A stretch of DNA of 64,000 nucleotides from Chondrilla cf. caribensis (taxonomy: Eukaryota; Porifera; Demospongiae; Chondrillida; Chondrillidae), in contig OZ026568.1 of the NCBI GenBank assembly GCA_964020155.1, positions 631,001 to 695,000 of the forward strand. Reading direction: 5' to 3'. Positions 19,548 to 33,100 of the stretch are shown here, piece after piece. Made by a program: the position numbers and the translations under genes. The notes beneath the pieces were generated by a model. It made no database searches, was not told the origin of the DNA, and saw only the letters and a list, made by a program, of their open reading frames with translations. Each line of letters starts with the position of its first letter. The first letter of the stretch is position 1.

Positions 19548-21700
19548 CTGTTATACATGAATAAACAAAGATTTTGTGTCTTACCTATCCACCTTGACCC
19601 CACCACACAATGCCCCTCCCACCTACCAACATAACATACACACTCAGGACCATAGCACCCATTCCAGATGGTCTGGCCTCTCTGCAATCCAATTAGGCTC
19701 ATGTATCTGACTGGCATGGGGACTCTCCTAGTTTCGGCATTCTATGTCATGAATGACTGGACCAGTCTATGCCCTTGTGCTATGGCCCAGACACCACGTT
19801 GTGACCACACTGCACTCCACCTCTCTCTGAGCCACTCACAGGGTTGAGTTTAATAGTATGCACTTATGCACACTATATTTCACTCATATGTTGACCACAC
19901 CCTCCCATGTCTCTCATCTTTCACCCACAAATTCTACAGTATGCCCACCGACTACAGATGGTGTGTGTATCATTCACTGATCCTTTGTTCACAATCCTGT
20001 ACTGAGTTCAATTCACTGGTGTGTACGTATGCACTCAGGAAAGCAGTGTATACCCATACAGAAAGTATGTGGTCTTGAAGAAATATACAGTGAATTCCTG
20101 TCAATCTGCCAATTCTTTATCCACCAAACCTTTGTATTTGCCACAATTTCCCAATATCAATATTTCAAACTCATTAATCTACCATGTTTTTGAAAACTAA
20201 TTGCCGCAGATTAACAAGAGTCCACTGTACACCCACACCAAATGTAGCATGTATACTATGAAATCTATGTAATCAATTAGTCAAACTTTATCAAAAGCCA
20301 TTCAAATTTGATTGACAAAAACTAAATTTCCGCCATCCACATCAATCATATTCAGTTTGCTCCTATTGCTATGTACCAGCATTTCCTTGTGTGTTCTAGA
20401 AAGTACATACTAGGCGTATGTTCACACAGGAAGTATGTACTCATACAGGAAGTCTGTTCTCACACAGGAAGTATATATTCATACAGGAAGTATGTACTTA
20501 CACAGGAAGTATGTACTCATACAGGAAGTATGTACTTACACAGGAAGTATGCACCCATATAGGAAGCATGTACTTACACAGAAACTATGTACTCACAGTG
20601 GACATATGTGTATGATGTGTACATACTCACTTGTGCGTGGATTGTGAGTTGGTTTCTTCTTGGAGGCATGAGGCCGTAGTACTCTTGTAGTAGAAGGTAA
20701 AGGCTTCGATACTGGAGAGACATGAGGTCTTTTTGCTCTTGGTGTCGATGGTGAGGGTGATGGAGTAGATTGTGGACGTGACCTCTTTGAGCGACCTGAA
20801 GTGATACATGATGAACAAAGTGACAATATTTGACAACATTTAAAAAACAGCAATTTCTATATTGTACTTTATAAAAGACCTTGAAGTATATGCAGTGGAG
20901 ATGACTGTGGTATGGATTTTATAGTGGTGATGACAAACTTACAAACAGAATTGGACAAGATAGATACATTCAAAACTTCATACTAAATCAGTGAGATGCA
21001 GTCAAATACAAATTTGTAAATACAATCTTTACACATATCATTTCTACAAATAAATATCCTACCCAATTATACATACAAGGTCAATACATGAAGTAGAGAC
21101 CACACATGTATGCCTCAAGTGTATCTGGCACCACATTATAGTCGTACAACAATGGAGATGGTTTATAGTGAAGCATTTCCACAAATGAAGATTGAGTTGT
21201 TCAGGTGTTCAGTACTAACACTGACTATGAAGTGTGTTGACAAACACTGACATGGAAACAGTAAACAATGACTAATACAGTAAACACATGACCTCACCAG
21301 TAGGAGCATAAGGTTTGGATATGATGAACCCCCATCCACTTCTCTTCACAACTTCAAACCTCTCCACAGACTGAGGAGGTAGTTGGGACATGATATCATC
21401 TCCTTTGAGTTCAAATCCTTTCAGTACAAAGTCAATATCATTGTTGTTGAAGGCAATTCCTCTCACAACAGCCATCAACAGATTGGTCTACACATGAGGA
21501 GATACACAATTTAGCTGGGTCAATAGAGTAGAAGCCATTGCACAGTGCACACATCACTGCCATTACATGCAGTACATAATAGACAGATAGTGGGAGCCAA
21601 GGATGCTGGACTTGGAAAATATAGACACGTTAATTTCAACTTGAGGAAATACTCCAGAGAAATACTTCAGTATGGAATATAGAGTCCTTTTATTAATGTA

Positions 21701-21785
<85 letters not shown>

Positions 21786-23772
21786 CTTGCATACATGTGG
21801 GTATCACACACATTCAATAATTCACACTTTGGCAAAGGAAGTACAATTCAAACCAGATCAAAATCTGAAGTGTAGCTAGTGGTTGTAAATCTACAAATAA
21901 ACTTTCATTTCTCAATACCGAAAAAGTGCATTTGTTAGCAAATTTGTCATGTGGATGTGCCACTACAAGGGAAAGTGAATGTGAACTCACACAACTAAAA
22001 CTTCCTCCAAACATTGTAAGTCTCATCTTCCTCAATCTACAGTTAGAGTATACTTTTTAGGGGCTGCCGCAGGCAGCCCCTATATTGTTTTCATTTCGAC
22101 TTCCGGTATGTAACGCTCGTCCGATAGATATATAGATAGATATATATATAATATGTGTTCCTACGCGTAACCGCAACAATGAATTTATATTAGAATTTAT
22201 ATTGCGCGAAATAAAGATGGCCGATTTCGAACGCTGACAATTTGAAATTGGGCTAGAATTCGTGCGCTGAAGCTCCGCCGAACGTAATAACTTCAGCGAA
22301 GGTTCTTCTAAACCTAACAAAGACGCCAAGTAATTCGAGTGCGGGGGGCGGCAGCCCCACGAGTTTTTAAACTCGAATTACTTGTTCCACTGCTTCCACA
22401 GTAACATCATCACAAACACTGTAAGGACCTTTATCAATACTATCATCTTGAGATATCTTAAGAAATGAACAAATTATCATGTTAAAAATAGCATAGTAAC
22501 CAGTTGGATATCACAGCAACACACAATTGAAATAAACAGACCTTTAGACTGAGTTCTTCCAGTCCTTTGGCATCATTTACTCTACTGAGCAACTGTCCAC
22601 ATTGAGCTGGTGTAAGGTATAGTTTGAGATGACATTCACGTCTGGACATTGGACCATCCACCAGGAGCTGACACCAATCATCACCTGGATGGAGTGGAAT
22701 CAGAAATGGAATGTTATTGATAATACCATGCAGGTGAAGAAGGCACATACAGACACTGCACACATTGTATGGGTGTAGAGCATGGCGGGTTAACAAGGTA
22801 TATGAGTGAGGGTTATTGGGTGTTTTATATACTAATATCAATAATTGGTAGTCACTTCTGAATCAAATCAATATTACACACTGAATTTCATTTCCCCCCC
22901 CCCTGCAAACCATTGAAACCTCTACCATCCAACTGGAAATATTTACTCATTCACTCATGGACACATGCACACACATGATAGAAAAAAATGGTACACACAA
23001 ATATAATAAAACTCACTGGCTATGACAAACGTACACACACACACACATACACACACATGCATACACACACACACACATATCACTGGGCGGTATCAAAAAT
23101 ATCAGTTTCGGTATATTGCCAACATCATACGATGGTATTACGGTACACCGAGTCTTAAGGTTATAGTTGGGCATTGAAATAACTGAATCTTTGAGTTAAT
23201 AATAATGAAATGAATAAACATAAATAAATAAATAAATAATCCACTACTTTGTCGTCCTCATGAACTCGGAGCGCAAAGTACTTCCAAATATCAGGTTTAG
23301 TATTCTTCTTATCGACAAGATGAAATTTATTGCTCGGATCACGGCTCGCATCGTATTGCCTGTTCACTGATCAAAATTTAAACTTGCAGCTGACGACCTC
23401 GCCATTTTGACAACATTTTCTCATTCCGACTAACAACGTATTACTCCGCACATGCACACTTTTTGTGCTCGTAATCATGGCTGTCGCAGCAATAGTTTTG
23501 AAGGATTCAGAACACATCATTTCAGGGCGAAATTAGATATCTCAGGAATATATATTATACATTATATATTACTTAAAATACCGGTCAAACCTTAGAGAAT
23601 ACCTCGATAGAAAATAGTCAGCCGGTACCAAAACTGTGCACAAATAATATCAGGGTATCAGGTATCAGGGTATCAGGGTATCTTATTTAACCTGGGGAAC
23701 TGTTAGCCATAGGCTACTCTAAGTGGCATCCAGAACCGTGGTATTACTACATATTTGGTGTACCGCCCAGTG

Positions 23773-23849
<77 letters not shown>

Positions 23850-23988
23850 TGCACGCACACACACACATACACACACACACACATGCAAACACACATATAT
23901 GCACACATACCACAAACATACATGCACACAACACACACACACACATGTACATACATGCACACACAAACACATACACACAAATACACAT

Positions 23989-24053
<65 letters not shown>

Positions 24054-24059
24054 CGGGCA

Positions 24060-24138
<79 letters not shown>

Positions 24139-27100
24139 ATTTAAACACACATAGTTACACACTGAAACTCTCTACTATGCAGTCTAGAGTATGTAAAACA
24201 CTACACACACTTAACTACTAGTTGGCCACATTTCAAGAAACCAATACAAGAGACTTGATGGGATACTTCATAACAACTAAAGCAAAATTTCAACATGATT
24301 ACATATAATACCAATAGCATGTGAAACTGCTGGTTAGGAAGTGCAAAAAGTAAGTAAACTTTTTCCTTTTGACTGCTCATAAGACTCCCCAAACCCCTAA
24401 GGTCTCTTCTGAGATGGTAAACATTTAGCATCAAAGTGGTCAAAGTGAATGTAAATTATTTTCAATTACATCTAGGAATAAACATGTTCTGTTTATAGTA
24501 GAAGGAACACTCACTGACAGTCTGTATGCATGCAACAGTGAACACTGTCTCTCTGTTCAAGACTCACCTAGTAATTCGACCAAGGAGGGATAGACTCTAC
24601 ACTCAAACCTCACACAAGTGATGTGATTAGTGTGTGCAGCTATAATCTTCAGAGTGGGAACTACAACTGATCTTGTTGAGTCAAGGTATTCATAACCAAG
24701 TGATATAATATCCTTTAGGAGAGGAGAACAAAATGTGAATTGTGAGTTCATAACCTCATGGGACCACCCCACAAAGAGTCTGAGATGACATTCAAAGTCT
24801 TCACACTTAAATTTCAACCTATATAATCTCAAGGTCACAGCATTTAAAATCTGCCGTCTTTTTATGAAATTAATTGCAATATATACTAGGGTTGGGAATC
24901 AGCTGTAATTTTCAAATCGATTATCAGTACATATTAACCGATTGATTAATTGATTAATCACCGGAAGCAATTAAGTGGGCGTGACCGGAAACCACTCCCA
25001 CTTTATTAGATGGAGTAGTCATCCAATAGGCATGAAGTGGAGTTCATAGAGTCCTTCTCATATTTCAGGTACGAAAATGAACCCATGGAGTGAAGGTTCT
25101 GGGTAATAAGGTGGGTTTGGCTTCCTGTTTTACTCACTTAATTACTTCCTGTGATTAATCAATTTGCTTGCACTATTATCGATAATATGATTTGAAATGA
25201 AAATTGATTCATTAATCGATTAATCTATTAATTGTCCCAACACTAATATATACCCCACTGTATTATGTAGGAACATGTATAATGTAGCGGATTACTTCAC
25301 TCGTTGGATGGAAGATGGAAGACAAGGACATACACATGGACAACACTGTTAAACTAATACTAATACTAACTCTCACACAACATTGTTATTATATCTATTA
25401 ATCAGTTGCTAGGCAATAAACTAACTAATCTTGATTACAATTACAAGTGTGCAATAGCAAGGGAAGTGTACAAATAGCACAAATATTTGCACACTGCATT
25501 TTGATCTGCTCACACAACATGCACACTAAATATATACATGAATATTCTGTACAGGGGGAAAATTTGGCAGGTATAAAATTTGGCAGCTGCAGATTTGCCC
25601 AGGAAGTTTAAATGGTCTTAATGTGGCATATTTTTTTTCTACACTCAGGGTGCATTTTTGAAGACTATTAGCTATTATATAATTTAAAATTGGTAGCTGA
25701 GAGGGAATCCAGCAACATGAAGGACCAATGTGAACACCATGCAGTGATGGGGGAGAGTACCATCCTTGGCCATGTCTTAGGAATCTACCAGGTGCTTGAG
25801 CTGACTCTGACTTTTCTGACTATACTATATCATAGAGTGCGATAGCACTCTATATGTAGGGATGACGCGAAAATAAAATGGCGGCCCTATACCTCGCATA
25901 CATTGCAGTTTCGCAAAATCTCGCCTATGGACAGGTATTAAGTCCAAGCGAGCATTCAGGAGTCATTTTCGGCTGATTTGAGAAGTAACAAAACTATTAA
26001 CAAGTGAAAAGAACGTAGTCGAAGTGGCGAACCGGCGAAAGGTCAAAAAAATTAAAGGTCAAATTTTCGGACTTCTTCTTCTTCTTCTTCTTCTTCTTCT
26101 GATTCTTCTTCTTCTCTACATTTTTTTCAACAAAGCTACCGAAGTATCTGCTGGAGCTATGAAGCTAATTTTAACACGAGCGATCTTAATTTTTTAGCGC
26201 GGAGTGCCTTTTCCTACTCTTGTTACGATTGTACTACATATGGCGACTGCGGCATTTCTGGCACTATTAGGCGACTACCTCATAGTAATACGCCATCTTG
26301 TTCAATTAAGTATATTCGCTTACTTCATAACAGTGAGTCACGACGGCTCAGTGAGCAGATTACAGGTTTTATAGCGAGTTTGGTTGGTTCGAATCGCCGA
26401 GAGGACGATTTTTTTTATTTTTTTTCCACATTATAAACATTTTACATCACATGCCTCTGGCTAAAAAAGAATACAAACAAGCATAATAAAAACATTTAAC
26501 AATGAAAAAGGATGTAGGGATGACAAGCAAAAAAAGGGAAAGAACAAGGTAGGGATGATCATGAGTGGAATGAGAACACCGTCGGAGTGAGCAGCACATC
26601 GGAATGAGAAGACTGTCGGAATATAACCATCCCTATATCAACAGCAGTGATTGCTTGTGCAATACACAGTATAGTGTCTGCAGCTGTTGATATAGGGATG
26701 GTTATATTCCGACAGTCTTCTCATTCCGATGTGCTGCTCACTCCGACGGTGTTCTCATTCCACTCATGATCATCCCTACCTTGTTCTTTCCCTTTTTTTG
26801 CTTGTCATCCCTACATCCTTTTTCATTGTTAAATGTTTACTATTATATACTATTGTGGTATGGTTAAGGGGAGGATGAAAGGGCAAACCTGTGCATTGGC
26901 TTCTGATACTGCACACTTTTGCGACCACAAGTGTGCAGTGTCAACTAAGCGCCCATCGCTAATCAAAACCATTGGCCACAATTTAAAATTCTCACTCCAT
27001 TGTCTGGCTTCATAACGTCAATCATGGACACAATACTAGTGCATACTTTTCAACAGTAAGTATAACATGTACAAATTATTTATAGATAAGGAATCTACGA

Positions 27101-30100
27101 AGGTTCCTAAAAGCCAGCAAAATGTTCATGATGTCTAACTGCTTTTCGGGTGCTAACACCCACGCACATGTGAACGCTGAATACCCATCACAACAGCGGC
27201 AACATGCTGATTTCGAATGGCTGAGAATAAAAAAATTTGCGTGGAATTGGAGTGCAACAGATTCTTCGAATAGAATATCTATATAAGCGAAGGTTCTAAA
27301 CTTAGAAGAGACACCGCCCAAGTGCAGGGGGAGGTAGAATTACTTGTTTGTGAGGTAGGTGTATTTTTGCATCTCTTGAATAACATTGCAAATGAGAAAA
27401 TAGAAGAACAGGAGCTAAGAATGAAATGCGTCTTCAAATGAGAATTCAAATAACAAGTCGGTTACAGTACGCCCAAGTGTGCATTTGCTCTTTATTGCAC
27501 TTGCCCTCGAGCACTTTGCGCCCTCGTGACTCAAGCAATAAATACACCAATGCACACTTGGACGTACTGTAATCATAACATATAGTATAGAGACCTGTAA
27601 CTAGATAATGTATGTAATAAAGCAGTTTAATGTGAATAATGGTCATAGAACTGTATATAAGTGTACACTAGTCTGGTATAGCTGACCCTTTATACTTATT
27701 CCTTACAACTGTAGTAACCATAGTAGGTACTGAGATAGTGCTGGCTACGTACATCAAACCTGGTGTACACTGGTTGAAAACTTGTGCTCAATCATTTAGT
27801 AAGCTTTATGCAATGTTGTCATGTCATATGGTTAAGTAACATACTTCGACAATTACCACTCCTAGTTCTGATACGTCCTTGTTCCTGGAAACTCCCTTCA
27901 CCATCGACAACATGAGGTCTCCAACATCTTCTGACATCTATAACAATACACAAAAAAGGAATGAAAAAGATTTGCACATGACTAATGGATACACCCCTCA
28001 CCGATAGATCATGACCAACTTCAACCTTCACAAGCTGTTCACTGGTAGCAACCAATTCCTCCACTTCATCAGAGGAAATGAGATACTGATCAAATTGGTC
28101 AGGGATGGAGGATCCGGTGACCTAATATAGAAACAATAGAAGAAGAACAATAATTGATTCTCATTTTTCACTCAGTTAACTGTCAGTAGCTCTTGTCATG
28201 TGACCAAACATACCCTACTATGCATGAACACAATGTCAAGTTCCTTCAACTTCTTGGCATCCCTCAGACCAGACAACACAGCACACCACTGTTGACGGGT
28301 TAATGGCATCTTCACTGTACACTTCTCACGATGAACTAACAGACTCTTTAGAAGTTGCAGTGGTACTATCGGCCAATCAATAAAAATATAAATAATATAA
28401 ATAATATGATAAGAAAAATAGCCTAAGACAAATTCCAATTAGTACATATATAATTTAATAACATTGGATCAAATAGTGTCATAGATTAGGGCGTCACTCA
28501 ATAATACTGTAAAGGTGTTAGGGGTACCATAGAGCTTGGTTGAATAAACCAGAGGCACCAATGAACTGTACATGCAGTGAGAAACACATGCTTGGTATGT
28601 AAAACAGTACTGGAAGGGGATAATCCAGGAGGGAAACATTCTGTTGGGGAGGGGATGCTTTCTCTGTATGGTTCTCTGCCCAAATGAAGGCATGTAAAGT
28701 ATTGAATGGAAGAAACACACAATTGTAACTCACCTTTATATTTATCTTCACTTTTCAAATCAATGGTGACCTCATTGAGTGTCTCATTCCTACAAAGATG
28801 TTCAATGATTATGGGTAAACCTGGATAAGAATTGCCAATTGTCATCTTCATCATCATCCCCTCCTTTAAATGGAATTCTCTAAGGCAATTGTTAGCTTTC
28901 AAAGCTTCACCAATTCTGTAACAGTCTTCTTCAGGTAAGGTCTGGTAAATGTAAGAAATCAAATCAATTCTCTAAGAAAATCATTGACAACCTTTTATTT
29001 ATTTAGTTATTAACCTGGTCTACTAAAACCCTCAACCCTATACTGCATGTAGACAACTACTGCAATGAATAGCAGATTCTGAAGTATGACACATCTGAAT
29101 GTAAAGTACATACTCAGTGTGACTGCATGTAGATTTCATGACTTTTTGATGTTACAGTAAGAATTTCCACTTTAATCTACCATAAACAAATAAGCAAGAC
29201 AGAACAAATTGTACCTTCATCCACTGTGAATTTAATACATTGAGTTTTCCCAATAGACACATGGACCGAAGACAATTAACCTTCAGTTTTATATTATACA
29301 TATAAAACTAAATACTAGAATTGTATACATGTAGTACATAAATTAAATCACATGCTACATATTATGTATACTCAATGGGCATACGGTAATACTGTGGTGG
29401 ATTGATTCAAAACTAACAGGGTACTGTAATAATATTATGGTTATTGGTACCAAGTATGATGCATGCATGGGAACTATTCGAGTACCACACATCTTACTTG
29501 ATATGAACCAATTTTCAGAGTGAGAGTCTTAAGTGCTGGTAGTTTGGTCAGAGCAGACAACGCTACTTCCACCCTGTTAGATACATTACGTTCTCGAACT
29601 CCTAATTTCATTGGTAGCGTGATAGTTTCCAAGTGTTGTGCTTTCACAAATGAATGGGAAAGTGTTGTCCAATCTGTAAAAAGTCGACAAATATAATGAA
29701 AGCAAAATACATGAATTACATTAATACAAATATTATATATATAGGACCATAAGTACATGTTAAGATATTACTGTAACTTATACATATTACATGAATTACA
29801 TCAGTGATCATGACACAGTAATTTAATTATTGCACACAGTACAATCTATGCATGTATTCAACAAAGGTCAAATGTCATGAATTACTTCAAAGTTAGCAAT
29901 AGGTAATACATAGGATTCTTTGCTTCTCAGTGGATAACACGATGAGAAGAGTTTAGTGTGACAGTTTCAGATTAGTAGGCTTTGGGGAGATCCTAGATTT
30001 ATCAAGTCTGTATAATGAACTCTTGCATACATACCAATAACATAATATAATTACACACACAATTACTATGGACGTAATAGATAAACCTTGGCACTTCGAG

Positions 30101-33100
30101 GTGTCTGATTTATCCATTACAAAATATGTAGTAATACCAAGTATGTATAACTAGTGTATATTCACCGCTTTCACTTAATCGGTCACATCTCAACTCTCTC
30201 AGATGTGGCATTAAAATAGGCATGAGTTCCTCTGTGAGAACAGCATTTTCAGTTATGTCAGACCCAAGATGAAGCCTTTGTAGGGTAGGGTGATGCTGGA
30301 GGGAGTATCTTACAACCTGTGCATCATATGATGACCACACTCTAGCAGTGATAGAGGTCTTGAACAAATCTCCAAGAATTTCTCTTGACAAAGAGCTGTT
30401 GTTAGCTTCAAATAACGACGTCATGACAACCATGTCATAATCACTAAAGAACCCCTGACCAACCACCTCTCTGGCATGTTGTGACAAAACAGAGTAGCTG
30501 AGTTCCTTCAAATCAACATTTTTGAGTTTAGTCAGGTTGCAATAGACTTTCCACACCTCAGCCATCTCGGGACGATGGAACTCTTCTTTCCAGATTATTT
30601 CTTGATCTGGCTCACTCTGCATAGCAATGTGGACTGCAGCCAATGTTTCTTGCACTGTCTTGTGGTTTAGCTGATAGAAAATATCTACATTTGGATAGAT
30701 TTTGTCAACATACTCAGAAAACAGGAGGTTGTAGATGCTACCCCGCTTGTCCAGGTACCTCTTCACATCACCTAGATCATCATCTGTCAGAATCAGACGC
30801 TGACCTTTTCTGTCGATACAGCACTTGTACGCCACCTCGCACAGAGGGTAGAACCCTGGAAACAGATCCTCAGGAACATTAAGGACATCTTTAACAGGAC
30901 AGTTTAGCGATTGTGAACCTGACAAAATGTTATGTTTGGATAACTCGTGACAGATGTATTTAGAGTAGATACCACCAGTAGTTCCTGGGAGGGGATCACT
31001 TCCAATGTGATCCTGGACTTTACATATGATCTCAAGAACCCTGGGAATACGGCACATTCCACGTACTAAAGGATGTCCAGTTAAATGTCCAATCACTTTA
31101 TCTGATACATCCGTTGCTTTGCTCCTGTCCTCAGGGTGGACTCCAGCAAAGAAGCTCTTAATGTATTCATCAATTTCGGTGTCAGTGAATCCAAGGATTT
31201 CCATATGACGGTGAGGTTGCTGGATCAGAGATATCAGATTGGGAATTCTAGAAGGCCGGGTGGTGACAAACACATCACATTTGCTGAGATAAGGATTGAC
31301 ACGTGAGAGAAGTTCCAAAATGAAGGGGGAACTCCCTAGTTGGTCTGGAATCTCGTCAAACCCATCCAGGATGAGGGCAACACCTTCTCCATCTTTCTCC
31401 TCCAGTGACTGGCACAATTCGGGAAGGTTTAAGACTCTTTGGAACTCTCTCAACAAGAACCGAAGATCAATGTCTCCTGTATATGAATGCAAATACAATC
31501 GCAATCTACGAAGTTCCACCAGAAGCACTAGAATATACTGGTTTGGAAGTGACTGAGAGTACAGATCCTTGCAGAGCTTGTGCGAGAGAGTGGTCTTACC
31601 ACATCCAGGTGCACCGCTGATGACCACTCTCTTTCCCGATATCACCTCACTACAGTTGAGGATGTCCCCATATTTAATCTTCTTTGATGTATTGTAATAC
31701 TCATCTATGCCATGGATGGTGGCCTGTAAAAAGTCACTAACATCCTTTTTTAGCTTGACGCGATAATTCTTCTGCTCTACAGTTGCTAGATTAATAAACT
31801 GTTCAGGTTTTGGTGCATATTGTACAGTAGGTAGCTCTTCATAGAAAGCTTTCAACCTTTCATGCACCTACAAAACAAATTATGGGAGACAAAATTTAAT
31901 ATATGTTAACATATTTTTTCACCTGGATGCAATACATATGGGCTGAACTGGATACCTATACACCTATACAACAGGATACATGCAAATACATATAGAGTAG
32001 CATGTACACAACTATTAAAAGTACACCTCGTGTTATACTCAGTTTAAAAGTGATAGTATTAGCATATATGTATTATTGTGATATTATATGTGATAGTATT
32101 ATTATATGTAGTATTATGTATTAGCACACAATCCGGATTTGACCTGCATTTTTGGTGCATGTGAAAGGGGTTTTTCATGTAGTACGTACATGCATGGAGT
32201 GGATAGTACGTATATACTAATACATTTAATTTTAGCTACACAACATGCATGCAGGCAAACATAACAGGACTGGTACACATTATACGTCTTATAAATTGTA
32301 TTTAATCAACAAATAATTCAAGTTAAATAATATAGGGCTGCCACTCCCCACTAGATATTACTTGGGCATCTTTCTCATGCAGGTTTAGAAGAACCTTCGT
32401 TGAAGATTTTATGTTCAGTGAAGCCATTACACTCAAATTTCAACCTAATTTCTAATTCTACATGTTCCGAAATTGGACATCTCTATTTGTGATAGGTAGA
32501 TTATAGTTACATGGAGAAACACATCTATTATATATCGGATGAGCCTAACATACCAGAAGTCAAAATGAAAATAATATAGCATATTAGATTGAAAATTAGA
32601 GATATATGTGCTGGCTTCCACACAAAAATGCAGATTTGAACAAATTTTGTAAAAATGAGTATGAATTACCCATCCTACAGGCATATTCGTCCGTAAACGT
32701 GTCATGAAAATGGCGCCTTTGAAGTACAGCGGATAGTACGGTTTTGTTTGAATTCTAGAAGAAAGACCTAAAACGAAACACCAACCCCCTTAGTATACTC
32801 AATTTCATGGGTGGTGCTGAGGACGTCTGGCAAATTTGGCATCAATCAGATGCGAACTGTTGGAGGGGGTTGCGAACAAACAAACAAACAAACAAACAGA
32901 GACCCCATGAATTCTAGTAAGAAAAGAAACAGAACAAAATTTAATGCTCTCTGGACTTCAGTGGTACATGACAATCTCAATGACGTTAATGGTTTGTTAG
33001 TGATATGGGGTAAATTCGATACATATTTCAAAATCAATGAATGCACAATCCACCTACTACATGCTAACAAATTGAAAATTATAGACAATCAGATGATTTG

